From assembly GCF_022489035.1 (NCBI RefSeq), contig NZ_JAKVTV010000001.1, positions 806,001 to 870,000 on the forward strand: a stretch of 64,000 nt of DNA, written 5' to 3'. The stretch is from Christiangramia lutea. GTDB lineage: Bacteria > Bacteroidota > Bacteroidia > Flavobacteriales > Flavobacteriaceae. The notes under the pieces were generated by a model that saw only the letters and a list, made by a program, of their open reading frames with translations, was not told where the DNA came from and did not search any database. The stretch's first letter is position 1, and the number at the start of each line of letters is the position of its first letter. Below, in pieces: positions 17,566 through 26,783 of the stretch. A program made the position numbers and the translations under genes.

Positions 17566-20500
17566 ATGACCAATATTATAGAAACCCTACCTTTCAAATC
17601 AACCGGCTTACCATTATCACTTTTTCTTTTATTCCTAATTCCCTTTTTAGGTTCTGCTCAGCAGAATGAGATATCTCATTCGGTATATATTACTTCCAAT
17701 ACCGCATTAAGAACCAATGAGGAGAATAAGGCAATACTAAGCAGAATTGTAGAAGATTCTAAAGGAGGAGATTCAGCAAGCCTGGTTATTATAGGAAACA
17801 TAGTACCAAAATCAGGCTATCCAGATAAGGATGGCGGAAGGGATCTGGTACAGGAAGATCTAAAAAAGAATCTTCTTGAACAGATAAAAGGTTTTAAGGG
17901 AAAAGTATTCTTCACTCCTGGATATAACGAGTGGCAAAAGGATGCCCCAGATAATATAGATGATCTAGAATCCTTTCTCCAGGATAATTCTAATGCCGAT
18001 TTCAATCCAGATGATGGTTGTCCTATAGAAAGCGAAAGCCTTAATGATGATGTTCAGCTTATCATGATAGATTCCCAGTGGTATGTTGAAGACTGGGATG
18101 AACACCCATATATCAATAATAAATGTGAAATAAAAACCAGGGCTCAGTTCCTAGAAGAATTTAATGATGAACTAGAGGATAGCCAGAAAAAGACCATCCT
18201 GGTAGCTGTTCATCATCCGATAATGTCACAAACCAAACTGGGTTTTTTCCAAAAAATGATCGGTTATGGCACCCAGACACGACGGAATCCCAAGATGAAA
18301 AAGCTTTTGAATTCGCTCGAAGCCCTGGCTAAACAATATAACGATGTTATCTTTCTTTCAGGAAAGGATCAAAATTTACAGTTTGTAAGGGACGACCGGG
18401 TGGAACAGGTTATTGCCGGTGTAACTTCTAAACCGGAAAAAGCCAGGCCAGATGAAGACAATGGTGATTTCGCAGCATATGACCTTGGTTATGCAAAATT
18501 AAAGGTGAACAGGAATGGAAGCTCTAACCTGGAAATCTTCAAACTTACAGATTCCGGATCTGAGGAAATATTCAATGAAAAGATCGTGCTGGAACGCCCC
18601 ACCCTGGAGGAAGTAAACTGGCCAGAAAACAAACTTGGAGCCACTACCAGCGCCTCTGTTTATACCCAGGAAGAAACTGATAAAGATGGATTGTATAGGG
18701 CTATCTGGGGAGAGCATTACCGCCCGCTTTATAGCAGAAAATTTGATTTTCCTGTGCTGTACCTAGATACCATTCCTGGAAATCTGAAGGTACTTGGTGC
18801 CGGAGGAGGGCATCAATCCAGATCACTAGGATTTATAGATGATGAGGAACACGAATTTACTCTCAGGGCCATCAAAAAAAGCGCACTGCAGTTCCTTCAA
18901 ACTACAGTTGTAACTACTCATTACGTTGAAGATTACCTGGAGAACACAGTCGCTGAAAGATATGTACAGGATTTCTATACCACCGCTTTTCCGTACGGAA
19001 CTTTCCCCGCTAGCAGATTTATGGACGAACTGGATATTTACCACCCTAATTCCAGTTTGTATTATGTTCCGAAACAGGAAGCTTTGGGAATTCACAATAA
19101 GGATTATGGAGATGAACTGTATATGTTCGAATGGCACGTGGGAGGCGAAAATAAAGACCTGGACATTTTCGGAAATGCAGATGATATCCTGAATACCTCA
19201 GACCTTTATCTTGAAGTAAGAGAGACTAAAGATGCCTATGTAGACGAAGATATGTTCATTAGGGCTCGCTTACTGGACATGCTTATGGGAGACTGGGACA
19301 GACATTCCGGACAATATGAATGGGCTGAGTTTGAAGATGAAGATGGCAAAAAAAGGTATTTACCCATCGCCAAAGACCGGGACCAGGTTTTCCCGAAAAC
19401 TGACGGATTTGCCCTGGCCATGCTTAGGGTTGCCTTTCCACAATTCAGGGCCATGGAAGAATACAGCCCAATGGTAAAAAGGCCAAAATGGTTTAATATC
19501 GCAGGATATCCCATAGATAAGGCTTTCATAAGAAATGCCGACTGGGAAGAATGGAAAAAACAGGCAAATTATATCCAGGAAAATATTACTGACGAAGTAA
19601 TTATGGAAGCTTTCAATGTGCTGCCAGAAGGAATCGCAAATGACGAATACGTGGCCGAAATCAAGGAAATCATGAAAGCCAGAAGAGGAAATCTTGAGCA
19701 AATAGCCAGGGATTACTACGAACACCTTTCAGAATTTGATGTTTTTATAGGTACAGATGATGATGACGAATTTCTTATCACCCGAAAACCAGATGGAGTT
19801 ACCACTATAGAAATGACCAATGAAGATGGTGAAATTGCCGCTCAGAAATCATATAATTCAGATATGACCAGGGAGATCTGGGTTTATGGCCTGGATGGAG
19901 ATGATAAATTCAAGATAGAGGGTAAAGGATCAAATCTGGTAAGACTGAAAGTTATTGGTGGAGAGGAAAATGATACTTATGATTTCCAGAATAAACGCAG
20001 AGCGAAATTATATGACTATAAGAGCAAGGATAACACCATAAAAACTCCGGGAGCTCGAAAAATGCTGGTAGATTCTTATGATATCAATAATTATGATCCC
20101 AAGAAGAAAAAGATTAGACAGTTTACACTGTTCCCGAGCGCCGATTTTAATTCAGACCAGGGTTTTAGCCTTGGGGTAAGCAACACCTATACTCTTTATG
20201 GATTGGCAAGAAACCCATTTACTGCCAAGCATAATGTAACGGCCAATTATTATTTCGCTACCAAAGGTTATGATATTGGCTATACAGGTGAATTCGCTCA
20301 TTTTTTTCATAACTGGAACCTGGGTATAGATGCATATTATTCCAGTCCTAATTTTGTAATTAATTATTTTGGGTCTGGAAATGACACAGAATACGACCAG
20401 GATGATGTATCCAGAGACTTTAACAGGGTAAGAATTCAGAAATGGAGATTTTCACCTTCTCTTATTTATCGCAAGAGTGAAAACGTGCATTTCGACATTA

Positions 20501-21165
20501 GGCCTATGATAGAATCTTTCGAGGTTTCGTATGATGAAGGCAGATTTATCGCTGATGCCTTCGATCCCGGAAATGCAGTATTTAACAGCCAGTTGTATGC
20601 TGGGGCCGAATTAAATTATAATTACTGGAATAAAGACCGGGTTGCTTTTCCTTCCAGAGGAGTGGAACTAGACCTAACCGCGGGATACAAAAGCAATATA
20701 GATGAAAACAATAATAAATTTGGTTACGTAAGACCAATGCTGGCACTAAACTACCCACTTCATGAGAGCGGTTTTGCCACGATCGCAACCAAAATTGGAG
20801 GTGAGGCTATCATAGGTGATAATTATGAATTCTACCACGCTGCAACTTTAGGTGGCGGGAATGATAACAGCCTTAGAGGTTATAGAAATGAACGCTTCAA
20901 TGGTAAATATGCCTTTTACCAGAATATTGATGTGCGAAGCGGAATCACCCAGTTTAGAACCGATTTTATTCCTATCAGGATTGGAGCCAGTGCAGGGTTC
21001 GATTATGGACGTGTATGGCTGGATGAAGATAACAGCAACGAATGGCATACGAATTATGGAGGTTCAATCTTCATTAATGCCTTTAAAGCCTTTACGGGTA
21101 ATATAGGTTACTATGTTGGTGATGAAGGAGGACGATTGAATTTCACCTTTAACTTCGACTTTTAA
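17566..21165 (+). CDS. outer-membrane protein: phosphoesterase-like domain fused to Omp85/BamA-type barrel
   Basis: A 1199-residue protein with a signal peptide (about 1-31). Residues 35-330 resemble a calcineurin-like metallophosphoesterase, but most metal-ligand motifs are changed: IIGNIV at 75-80 where GD is expected, PGYNEW at 118-123 for GNHD, and GKDQNLQ at 266-272 for GHxH. Only VHHP at 215-218 is kept. The middle (about 350-800) holds GDWDRH (575-580) and KDRDQ (603-607), which recall kinase-like catalytic motifs, but this is only suggestive. From about 851 to the final Phe is a surface-antigen/BamA-type barrel with a NSLRGYRN loop motif. No POTRA domains are recognisable. A terminator follows. 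Function is unknown. Confidence 0.85.
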   Translation: MTNIIETLPFKSTGLPLSLFLLFLIPFLGSAQQNEISHSVYITSNTALRTNEENKAILSRIVEDSKGGDSASLVIIGNIVPKSGYPDKDGGRDLVQEDLKKNLLEQIKGFKGKVFFTPGYNEWQKDAPDNIDDLESFLQDNSNADFNPDDGCPIESESLNDDVQLIMIDSQWYVEDWDEHPYINNKCEIKTRAQFLEEFNDELEDSQKKTILVAVHHPIMSQTKLGFFQKMIGYGTQTRRNPKMKKLLNSLEALAKQYNDVIFLSGKDQNLQFVRDDRVEQVIAGVTSKPEKARPDEDNGDFAAYDLGYAKLKVNRNGSSNLEIFKLTDSGSEEIFNEKIVLERPTLEEVNWPENKLGATTSASVYTQEETDKDGLYRAIWGEHYRPLYSRKFDFPVLYLDTIPGNLKVLGAGGGHQSRSLGFIDDEEHEFTLRAIKKSALQFLQTTVVTTHYVEDYLENTVAERYVQDFYTTAFPYGTFPASRFMDELDIYHPNSSLYYVPKQEALGIHNKDYGDELYMFEWHVGGENKDLDIFGNADDILNTSDLYLEVRETKDAYVDEDMFIRARLLDMLMGDWDRHSGQYEWAEFEDEDGKKRYLPIAKDRDQVFPKTDGFALAMLRVAFPQFRAMEEYSPMVKRPKWFNIAGYPIDKAFIRNADWEEWKKQANYIQENITDEVIMEAFNVLPEGIANDEYVAEIKEIMKARRGNLEQIARDYYEHLSEFDVFIGTDDDDEFLITRKPDGVTTIEMTNEDGEIAAQKSYNSDMTREIWVYGLDGDDKFKIEGKGSNLVRLKVIGGEENDTYDFQNKRRAKLYDYKSKDNTIKTPGARKMLVDSYDINNYDPKKKKIRQFTLFPSADFNSDQGFSLGVSNTYTLYGLARNPFTAKHNVTANYYFATKGYDIGYTGEFAHFFHNWNLGIDAYYSSPNFVINYFGSGNDTEYDQDDVSRDFNRVRIQKWRFSPSLIYRKSENVHFDIRPMIESFEVSYDEGRFIADAFDPGNAVFNSQLYAGAELNYNYWNKDRVAFPSRGVELDLTAGYKSNIDENNNKFGYVRPMLALNYPLHESGFATIATKIGGEAIIGDNYEFYHAATLGGGNDNSLRGYRNERFNGKYAFYQNIDVRSGITQFRTDFIPIRIGASAGFDYGRVWLDEDNSNEWHTNYGGSIFINAFKAFTGNIGYYVGDEGGRLNFTFNFDF

Positions 21166-21187
21166 AAATTGTAAGAGATTAAAATTG

Positions 21188-21222
21188 AAACCGCGTAAGT
21201 ACAAACTTCACGCGGTTTTTAT
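21188..21222 (+). terminator. rho-independent terminator
   Basis: AAACCGCGT (21188-21196) pairs with ACGCGGTTT (21210-21218) across a 13-base loop, followed by a T-run. It lies between the converging 1199-residue outer-membrane protein gene and the HAD hydrolase gene; the A-rich left flank means it may work in both directions. Confidence 0.85.
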
Positions 21223-21232
21223 TTCAAGTACT

Positions 21233-21904
21233 TTAAACGGTTAACTCTTTCACCAGATTCAGGATATTAGAAGTTCGAATGGTAGGTTTTTCTGCCAGCG
21301 GGAATAAATATTTTCCGCTTCTTTGAATAAACGCAGTTCTCAAACCGTATCTCTGGGCACCGCTTATATCCCATGCATGGGCTGCAACCATCATCGTATG
21401 TTGCTTTTCCAATTCACCGGTCTTTAAAGCATAAGCGTAGGCATCTGGATGTGGCTTATACCTCTTTCCTCCTTCCACGCTGAGAATATGGTCAAAGAAA
21501 TGCTTAATTCCGGCAAATTCAAGCTGATCATTCAGCACATCTGGTTTGCCGTTGCTGAAGGCTATTAGGTTAAATCTGGCATCTTTAAGAATACCTAAAG
21601 CTTCGGCAACCTCGGGATAAGCCTGAAGTTCTTTTATTGGACTCAAGATCTCAGTGACCTTTTCATCTGAAAAGTCTTTATCATATTTCCTGGCCTGCAT
21701 TTTAAAAACAGCTGCGGCAATACTGCTAAAATCGTGATAACTTCCGGTTATGGTTTCCACCAGAGAATAATAAAGTAATTGTGAGAACCATAATTCAGAA
21801 GCACGTTGGTCTCCTAAAGCATTATTGATGCTTAAACTTAGGGGTTCAAGATCTAATAGAGTCTCATTAACGTCAAATATTAGGTTTTTGATTTGATTCT
21901 TCAT
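21233..21904 (-). CDS. HAD-superfamily hydrolase, haloacid dehalogenase type II-like
   Basis: A 223-residue cytoplasmic hydrolase of the L-2-haloacid dehalogenase subgroup. It begins MKNQIKNLIFDVNETLLDLE, with the nucleophile Asp in FDVNETL. SNGKP (motif II) and KPHPDAYAYA (motif III Lys region) follow, then MVAAHAWDISGAQRYGLRTAFI, the region just after motif IV in this subgroup. The open frame extends upstream to 21991, but the extra residues cross the SYLF gene's terminator and lack family similarity, so the ATG at 21904 is preferred. The true substrate may not be a haloacid, since many members are general phosphatases. Confidence 0.9.
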   Translation of the reverse strand: MKNQIKNLIFDVNETLLDLEPLSLSINNALGDQRASELWFSQLLYYSLVETITGSYHDFSSIAAAVFKMQARKYDKDFSDEKVTEILSPIKELQAYPEVAEALGILKDARFNLIAFSNGKPDVLNDQLEFAGIKHFFDHILSVEGGKRYKPHPDAYAYALKTGELEKQHTMMVAAHAWDISGAQRYGLRTAFIQRSGKYLFPLAEKPTIRTSNILNLVKELTV

Positions 21905-21909
21905 GCATA

Positions 21910-21938
21910 TAAAATAAAAAAGCCGGTCATAAACCGGC
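21910..21938 (-). terminator. rho-independent terminator after SYLF-domain gene
   Basis: On the minus strand GCCGGT-loop-ACCGGC (21922-21927 and 21933-21938, five-base loop) is followed by a T-rich tract formed by the A-run at 21911-21921. It ends the SYLF transcript immediately before the HAD gene start. Confidence 0.85.
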
Positions 21939-21959
21939 CCATATTCATTTTTAAAAGGA

Positions 21960-22523
21960 TTACATATCCTGGTATTTAAATTTCTGCCCACCTACTGAAA
22001 TCTCGATCATGGCACCACCTTTTGGCATGGTAACCACAGCCATTCCATCCTCGAAATTCACAGTTTTCGAAGCTCCCTCGGTTATGGCTACGGCAGAAAC
22101 ACCTCCGGTGAATTCCAGTTCACTAGACTTGAATTCGTCAAGGTCCTGTTCAGTCTGAAAGAAAATAGCTTCTCTAAAAGCCTCTCCTCCAATTTGAAGA
22201 CCAACATCTACCTGCCTTAGTTTAGCCCAGCCAATTTGTTTGCCTCCCTGGTAAACTACACCATTTCCGGCTGCGCCACCTGCGATGAAAGCTCCTTTTC
22301 CCACGTTAGGAAAAATTACGTAGCCGTAGGCATCATCGGCTAGCTTAGCTACATCTGCGTTGTTTTCCTTTAGTTCCTCAAGTGCGTATTTCGCATCCAC
22401 TACCAGGTTTTCCTTGTCCTTATCCTTAATAAAATCCTTTTCTTTCGTTTGTGCGTTAGCATCAAAATTCAATACTAAGGAAAAGATAAATATCAGAAGT
22501 CCGTAGTTTTTCAACTTTTTCAT
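21960..22523 (-). CDS. SYLF-domain (YSC84-related) secreted protein
   Basis: A 187-residue protein with a signal peptide (cleavage after ANAQ, residue 25) and a SYLF/Ysc84 domain covering most of the rest. Family features are the YGYVIFPNVGKGAFIAGGAAGNGVVY block (about 66-92), the WAKLRQVDVGLQIGGEA block (about 99-115) and the closing GGAMIEISVGGQKFKY. The domain binds phosphoinositides in eukaryotes. In bacteria its role is largely unknown, though envelope localisation is typical. It is a single-gene unit with its own terminator. Confidence 0.9.
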   Translation of the reverse strand: MKKLKNYGLLIFIFSLVLNFDANAQTKEKDFIKDKDKENLVVDAKYALEELKENNADVAKLADDAYGYVIFPNVGKGAFIAGGAAGNGVVYQGGKQIGWAKLRQVDVGLQIGGEAFREAIFFQTEQDLDEFKSSELEFTGGVSAVAITEGASKTVNFEDGMAVVTMPKGGAMIEISVGGQKFKYQDM

Positions 22524-22680
22524 AATCCTATTTTTATAAATTAGAGGTAAAAGTTAGCAAAGTATCAATTAACTTACTGTTAACCAGATGTTATAAGAAT
22601 CTATTTTAACATCCGAGGCATCCAGCAAATTATTAGCTGGTTCAAAAACCCGAACTATCTGTAACAATTCTGGTCTTAAT

Positions 22681-24387
22681 TCAAAGCTTATCAGAAACCT
22701 GGAATTCTTTGCTTATGGAAACGGGTTTTCCTCCCTGAAGAAAACCTTCTACTCTTATTTCGAAAACACCACTGATATCTGAGGTATAAAATTCAATGTT
22801 ACTAGATTCTATTTTTGGATTCCAGAGCAACTGATACCTGTAATCTGGGATCCTGCTTAGTTTTTCTCCCGCTGAAGTATATTCAGGTGAATAGAATTGC
22901 TTTTCATTTTCCACAGGATGCAATTCTAATTCATATCCCTCGTCTGATGGATAAAAACTCTGATTCTTGGTTCTAATGCCCAGCACACCCTGGTAGAAAG
23001 CCGGGCCATAATAATATTTATCAATTAAAACACTGATGGATTCAACCGTGTTCGGATTTAAATTATAAACATCCATATGATCTGAAATAGCTATTCCGTC
23101 AACCAGGATTAATGGAATTCCTCCTGTGGCATTCGGATTTTGAAAATCTGAGATCTTTACGACCTTTTTCCCGGCTTCATTTCTAAAGGAAACGTAATTT
23201 ACGATTTCCACGAAAGTTTCGTTCATAGTGCTGAACCTGGTATATTCATCCAGAACATATTCAGTAGCTTTATTTCCATAAAACACTTTATCTATTGGGT
23301 AATTATAGACGGAATCTGCTTTTACGGATGCATAATATTGTTCGATCTGGTGATGTACTATCCTTTCACTTAACTCCTCCTCATTTAGCTGATGTAGGGG
23401 TATTTTTGGAAAATCCATATTGGTGAGATCCATGTCCAAGGAATCCCTGCTTATCCTGTAAGTTTGACCATCTTCAGCCACGACCTTAAGCCTGGCTGTT
23501 GAATAATCAATCAGGTCTGAAATTTGAAAATTGAACTTCCCGTTATCATCTGTACTATAGACCCTGAATTTATCTGGCCTGTTTGGAACCGAAAAGGTGA
23601 GATTCATCTTCTTATTCACCAGTTCGTCATTAATATTTAGAACCCTCCCGCTGATACTCTGACCACGATATTCCGGCAAATTTCTAAAGCTGAAATTCCC
23701 TGAACCCCCTTTTGATAATTCAACAGCTCGCATAGGACGGGCCATGACCGTGGAATCAATTTTTCGAACCGAAATTGACAAATTAGACCTTTTCAATTCA
23801 CTCTCTGAAAGATCCAGGTTCAAACTCAGTTTTTCCCGTGTTCCAGCAGACTCACTGTTCAAATTGATATCAAAAGTTGCCGGGTTTTTATCGGTCGCTG
23901 CAGTGACGGGTCTTGTATTTTCGTCTTTTTCGGCAAAAATCCTATCCTTTTCTATTTCCAGATATGGATTTATAATGAAGATATCACCCATAAATACTCC
24001 GGGATCCTCATAATTGCTCATCCACCTTGTAAAACCAACGAGTTTATAACTTCCAGACGCAAGGGAGGACGGGATTAAAAAATCTGAATAGGCTGCTCCC
24101 GATTCCAGATCCAGTGTATGCTTAAATACCACGTTTTTATCTGAGTCAAATAAAACTACATAGGCAACCTTACTGATGTTGCTTGTTTCCAGGTTATTTC
24201 CCTGTAAGTTGTATAGGGCATATTCCAGAGTTTCCCCGGGTAGAAAAAATGAGGAATTATAATGTAAATAGATCCTTTCTGCCTTTTCCCCGGGTGCATC
24301 GATCAATTGAGACGATAATTGCTGTGCCTGGTTCAATTGTGAAAGCAAAAGGGCAAAAACGATTAGATATTTAGATATTTTTTTCAT
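22681..24387 (-). CDS. secreted protein with MG2-like, carboxypeptidase-D-like and TonB-plug-like domains
   Basis: A 568-residue protein, last in a five-gene operon. It starts at the ATG at 24387, one base beyond the stop of the preceding DUF4249 gene; the frame is open further upstream but that would overlap. After the signal peptide (ending LNQAQQ) comes a macroglobulin MG2-like region (about 25-130; AERIYLHYNSSFFLPGETLEYALY). A carboxypeptidase-D-like segment (about 235-300; SISGRVLNINDELVNKK) follows, then a plug-like motif (about 415-470; IPLILVDGIAISDHM). There is no barrel, so it is not a transporter by itself. It probably assists the TonB receptor of the same operon. Confidence 0.8.
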   Translation of the reverse strand: MKKISKYLIVFALLLSQLNQAQQLSSQLIDAPGEKAERIYLHYNSSFFLPGETLEYALYNLQGNNLETSNISKVAYVVLFDSDKNVVFKHTLDLESGAAYSDFLIPSSLASGSYKLVGFTRWMSNYEDPGVFMGDIFIINPYLEIEKDRIFAEKDENTRPVTAATDKNPATFDINLNSESAGTREKLSLNLDLSESELKRSNLSISVRKIDSTVMARPMRAVELSKGGSGNFSFRNLPEYRGQSISGRVLNINDELVNKKMNLTFSVPNRPDKFRVYSTDDNGKFNFQISDLIDYSTARLKVVAEDGQTYRISRDSLDMDLTNMDFPKIPLHQLNEEELSERIVHHQIEQYYASVKADSVYNYPIDKVFYGNKATEYVLDEYTRFSTMNETFVEIVNYVSFRNEAGKKVVKISDFQNPNATGGIPLILVDGIAISDHMDVYNLNPNTVESISVLIDKYYYGPAFYQGVLGIRTKNQSFYPSDEGYELELHPVENEKQFYSPEYTSAGEKLSRIPDYRYQLLWNPKIESSNIEFYTSDISGVFEIRVEGFLQGGKPVSISKEFQVSDKL

Positions 24388-24388
24388 C

Positions 24389-25585
24389 TTATTCTGTCCA
24401 GAATTCGGGTTGTACATTGGTTCCAAAATAATTACAGTTCACACACCTGGCTGCTATAACGCTGTAAACTCCAGGTGGATCTTCTCCAAATAATTCTACC
24501 TGGTTAGATTCCACAAGTTCCCTTAGATAATTCCTGTCCTCAGGAGTAAACGGTTCACATGGCCCATAATGCTGAGGCCTCGGCTCTTCTATAGGATCAA
24601 AATAATCTGTATAGCTAAAGAATAGCCTTTGTTCATCTACGGCGGCAGTGGTAAAGAATCCAATTACTCTTTCACCAGAATTGGTTACAGACTGTATGTT
24701 CCCATCTAAAAATCCAGGCTGATATTGAGAGAAAATATTCTCTGACTCAGACAGGTTCTTTAAAGTGGTATAAAAGGCATGGGCTTCAGCAGATATCTTT
24801 AATTGTTTTACCAGGATACTATATCGGTGGGCCAGTTTAGAATCTTCCTTGGAAAGGAATCTCACCAGGTAATTATTAATATTGCTTCCTGTTAGATCTG
24901 CCGTGTTCGATAGAACTAACTCCTGGGAAGGCAGCGTGTTATAACAGATATATTCCTCATTCGCTTTGGGAACTACCTCAAATTCATCTTCCTCATTAAT
25001 GATAAGATCGTTAAGGATCCTGTACCTGGAAACGATTTTATAGGTTTCTTCAAATTCATACTTGTAATAACTTCCCTGGTTTTCATCTGAGGAGCTTACC
25101 AGAATGGCCACGCCGGTTTCTTCTCTTATTTCAGTCAATGTACTGCTAATATTATCGATAAGAGTAGGCTCCTGGCCAATTGCAGCTGAGGACTCATAAG
25201 TGCCTTCCGGAGTGGTGATCTCAAGTACATATTCTATTCCCGGCTGCGCACTGAATGGAGTTTCCGAAATATATACTCCATCTGAATTTCTCTCAAAACG
25301 GAAAGTCGCGCCATTTGAAGAATTAACTTCTACACTGGCGTTCCCTACAACCGAAGGTTCATTGTCTTCAAGGTCATAACTACGGGTTAATTTAATTTCC
25401 TGGAATTCTTCCTGGTCGGTAATTATACCTTCAATTACCAGGTAGCTTTCGAAATTTTGTGAATCCAGTTCAATTTCATCAACGCATGAATTTAAAAACA
25501 ACATTGAGATCAAGCCGATCATGACCTTTACAGGCATATACCTTAAAGATTTACTGGAGTTTATAAAAGCTTCAATACTTTTCAT
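24389..25585 (-). CDS. DUF4249 family lipoprotein (second copy)
   Basis: A 398-residue lipoprotein with the lipobox LFLNSC at about residue 34, followed by VDEIELDSQNFESYLVIEG, typical of DUF4249. The long N-terminus suggests the true start may be the ATG at 25537 (MPVKVMIGLIS), which gives a normal signal length. It is clearly a paralogue of the preceding gene: both share RTGVAILVSSSDENQG-like, EEYICYNT and FSQYQPG motifs and a Cys-containing end, CVNCNYFGTNVQPEFW. DUF4249 proteins usually accompany TonB receptors as surface lipoproteins; the substrate is unknown. Confidence 0.9.
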   Translation of the reverse strand: MKSIEAFINSSKSLRYMPVKVMIGLISMLFLNSCVDEIELDSQNFESYLVIEGIITDQEEFQEIKLTRSYDLEDNEPSVVGNASVEVNSSNGATFRFERNSDGVYISETPFSAQPGIEYVLEITTPEGTYESSAAIGQEPTLIDNISSTLTEIREETGVAILVSSSDENQGSYYKYEFEETYKIVSRYRILNDLIINEEDEFEVVPKANEEYICYNTLPSQELVLSNTADLTGSNINNYLVRFLSKEDSKLAHRYSILVKQLKISAEAHAFYTTLKNLSESENIFSQYQPGFLDGNIQSVTNSGERVIGFFTTAAVDEQRLFFSYTDYFDPIEEPRPQHYGPCEPFTPEDRNYLRELVESNQVELFGEDPPGVYSVIAARCVNCNYFGTNVQPEFWTE

Positions 25586-25601
25586 TAATTAGGTCTTCAT
25601 T

Positions 25602-26777
25602 TTATTCAATCCAGAAATCTGGCTGCACATTAGTACCGAAATAATTACAATCTACACAGGGTGCAGAAATCACAAAATAGGTCGTGGCTGGAAAATCTGG
25701 TGGTTCCTCGGCGAAAAACTTCACTTCTCCCTCACTTATTAGTTCCTTTAGAATATCATGCGTATCGGTAAATTCTTCACAATCGTTGAGATGGGATGCT
25801 CTTTGCTCTACGATTGGATCAAAATAATCTGTATAACTAAAGAATACCCTTGCTTCATCTACTGCAGCGGCACTAAAGACACCTATCACTTTTTCTGCGT
25901 TACCCTCAACAGCCTGAACATTCCCGTTCAGTAAACCAGGCTGATACTGAGAAAAGATATTATCTGCTTCAGAAAGTTTTTTCAAAGTAGCGTAAAAGGC
26001 GTGAGCATCTGCCGAGATCTTCATTTGCTTAACCAGCATGCTATAGCGCCAAGACATTTTATAATTGTCCCTGGCGATAAACTTCACCAGATAATCGTTA
26101 ATGTTGTTTTCTGAAAGTTCATTCGTGCCTGAAATAATCAGTTCTTCAGATGGCTGAGTATTATAACAAATATATTCTTCCCTGGTTTTTTCTATTACCT
26201 CCAGGTCGCCTTCTTCATTTATTATGAGGTCCCAGAGTTTTTCATAAGGTGAAACGATCTTGTAGGTTTCTTCATATAGATATTTATAAAAACTTCCCTG
26301 ATTCTCATCTGAAGAACTAACCAGAATGGCTACCCCGGTCCTACCTCTAAGGTTAGTTTTCGTGGTTCTTACCTCATCGATCCCTGTTGATTCCTGGCCA
26401 GAAATAGTTGAAGAGCGATATATTGAATTTTCAGTGGCTACCTCAAGGGTATATTCTGTACCCGGAACCGCACTGAATTCCACTTCAGAAAGATATATGC
26501 CCGGGGAGGCTTCATAGAAGAGGATATCTTCACCATTAGACGATTCTATACTCACCACAGCATCGCTAACTTCGGATGGTCCGTTTTCTTCTAGCCGGTA
26601 ACTACGGTTAATTTTAATCTCCTGGATTTTAACCTCATCTGTGATCACCGCTTCTACGATAAGAATACTTTCAAAATTCTCTGTATCCAGCTCAAGCTCT
26701 TCGACACACGAAGTCAATAACAACAAAATACCAGCGAAAAAACTCAGCTTTAGTGATATGTCTTTAAAAACCTTCAA
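25602..26777 (-). CDS. DUF4249 family lipoprotein (first copy)
   Basis: A 391-residue lipoprotein (LLLTSC lipobox, C24). An early immunoglobulin-like strand domain (about 25-130) precedes the DUF4249 body. It is a tandem paralogue of the downstream gene with long matching stretches, including AHAFYATLKKLSEADNIFSQ and FFSYTDYFDP, and it ends CVDCNYFGTNVQPDFW. It lies 6 bp after the TonB receptor gene. By analogy with SusD it may be the receptor's partner, but no ligand-binding residues can be identified. Confidence 0.92.
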   Translation of the reverse strand: MKVFKDISLKLSFFAGILLLLTSCVEELELDTENFESILIVEAVITDEVKIQEIKINRSYRLEENGPSEVSDAVVSIESSNGEDILFYEASPGIYLSEVEFSAVPGTEYTLEVATENSIYRSSTISGQESTGIDEVRTTKTNLRGRTGVAILVSSSDENQGSFYKYLYEETYKIVSPYEKLWDLIINEEGDLEVIEKTREEYICYNTQPSEELIISGTNELSENNINDYLVKFIARDNYKMSWRYSMLVKQMKISADAHAFYATLKKLSEADNIFSQYQPGLLNGNVQAVEGNAEKVIGVFSAAAVDEARVFFSYTDYFDPIVEQRASHLNDCEEFTDTHDILKELISEGEVKFFAEEPPDFPATTYFVISAPCVDCNYFGTNVQPDFWIE

Positions 26778-26783
26778 AAAGAA

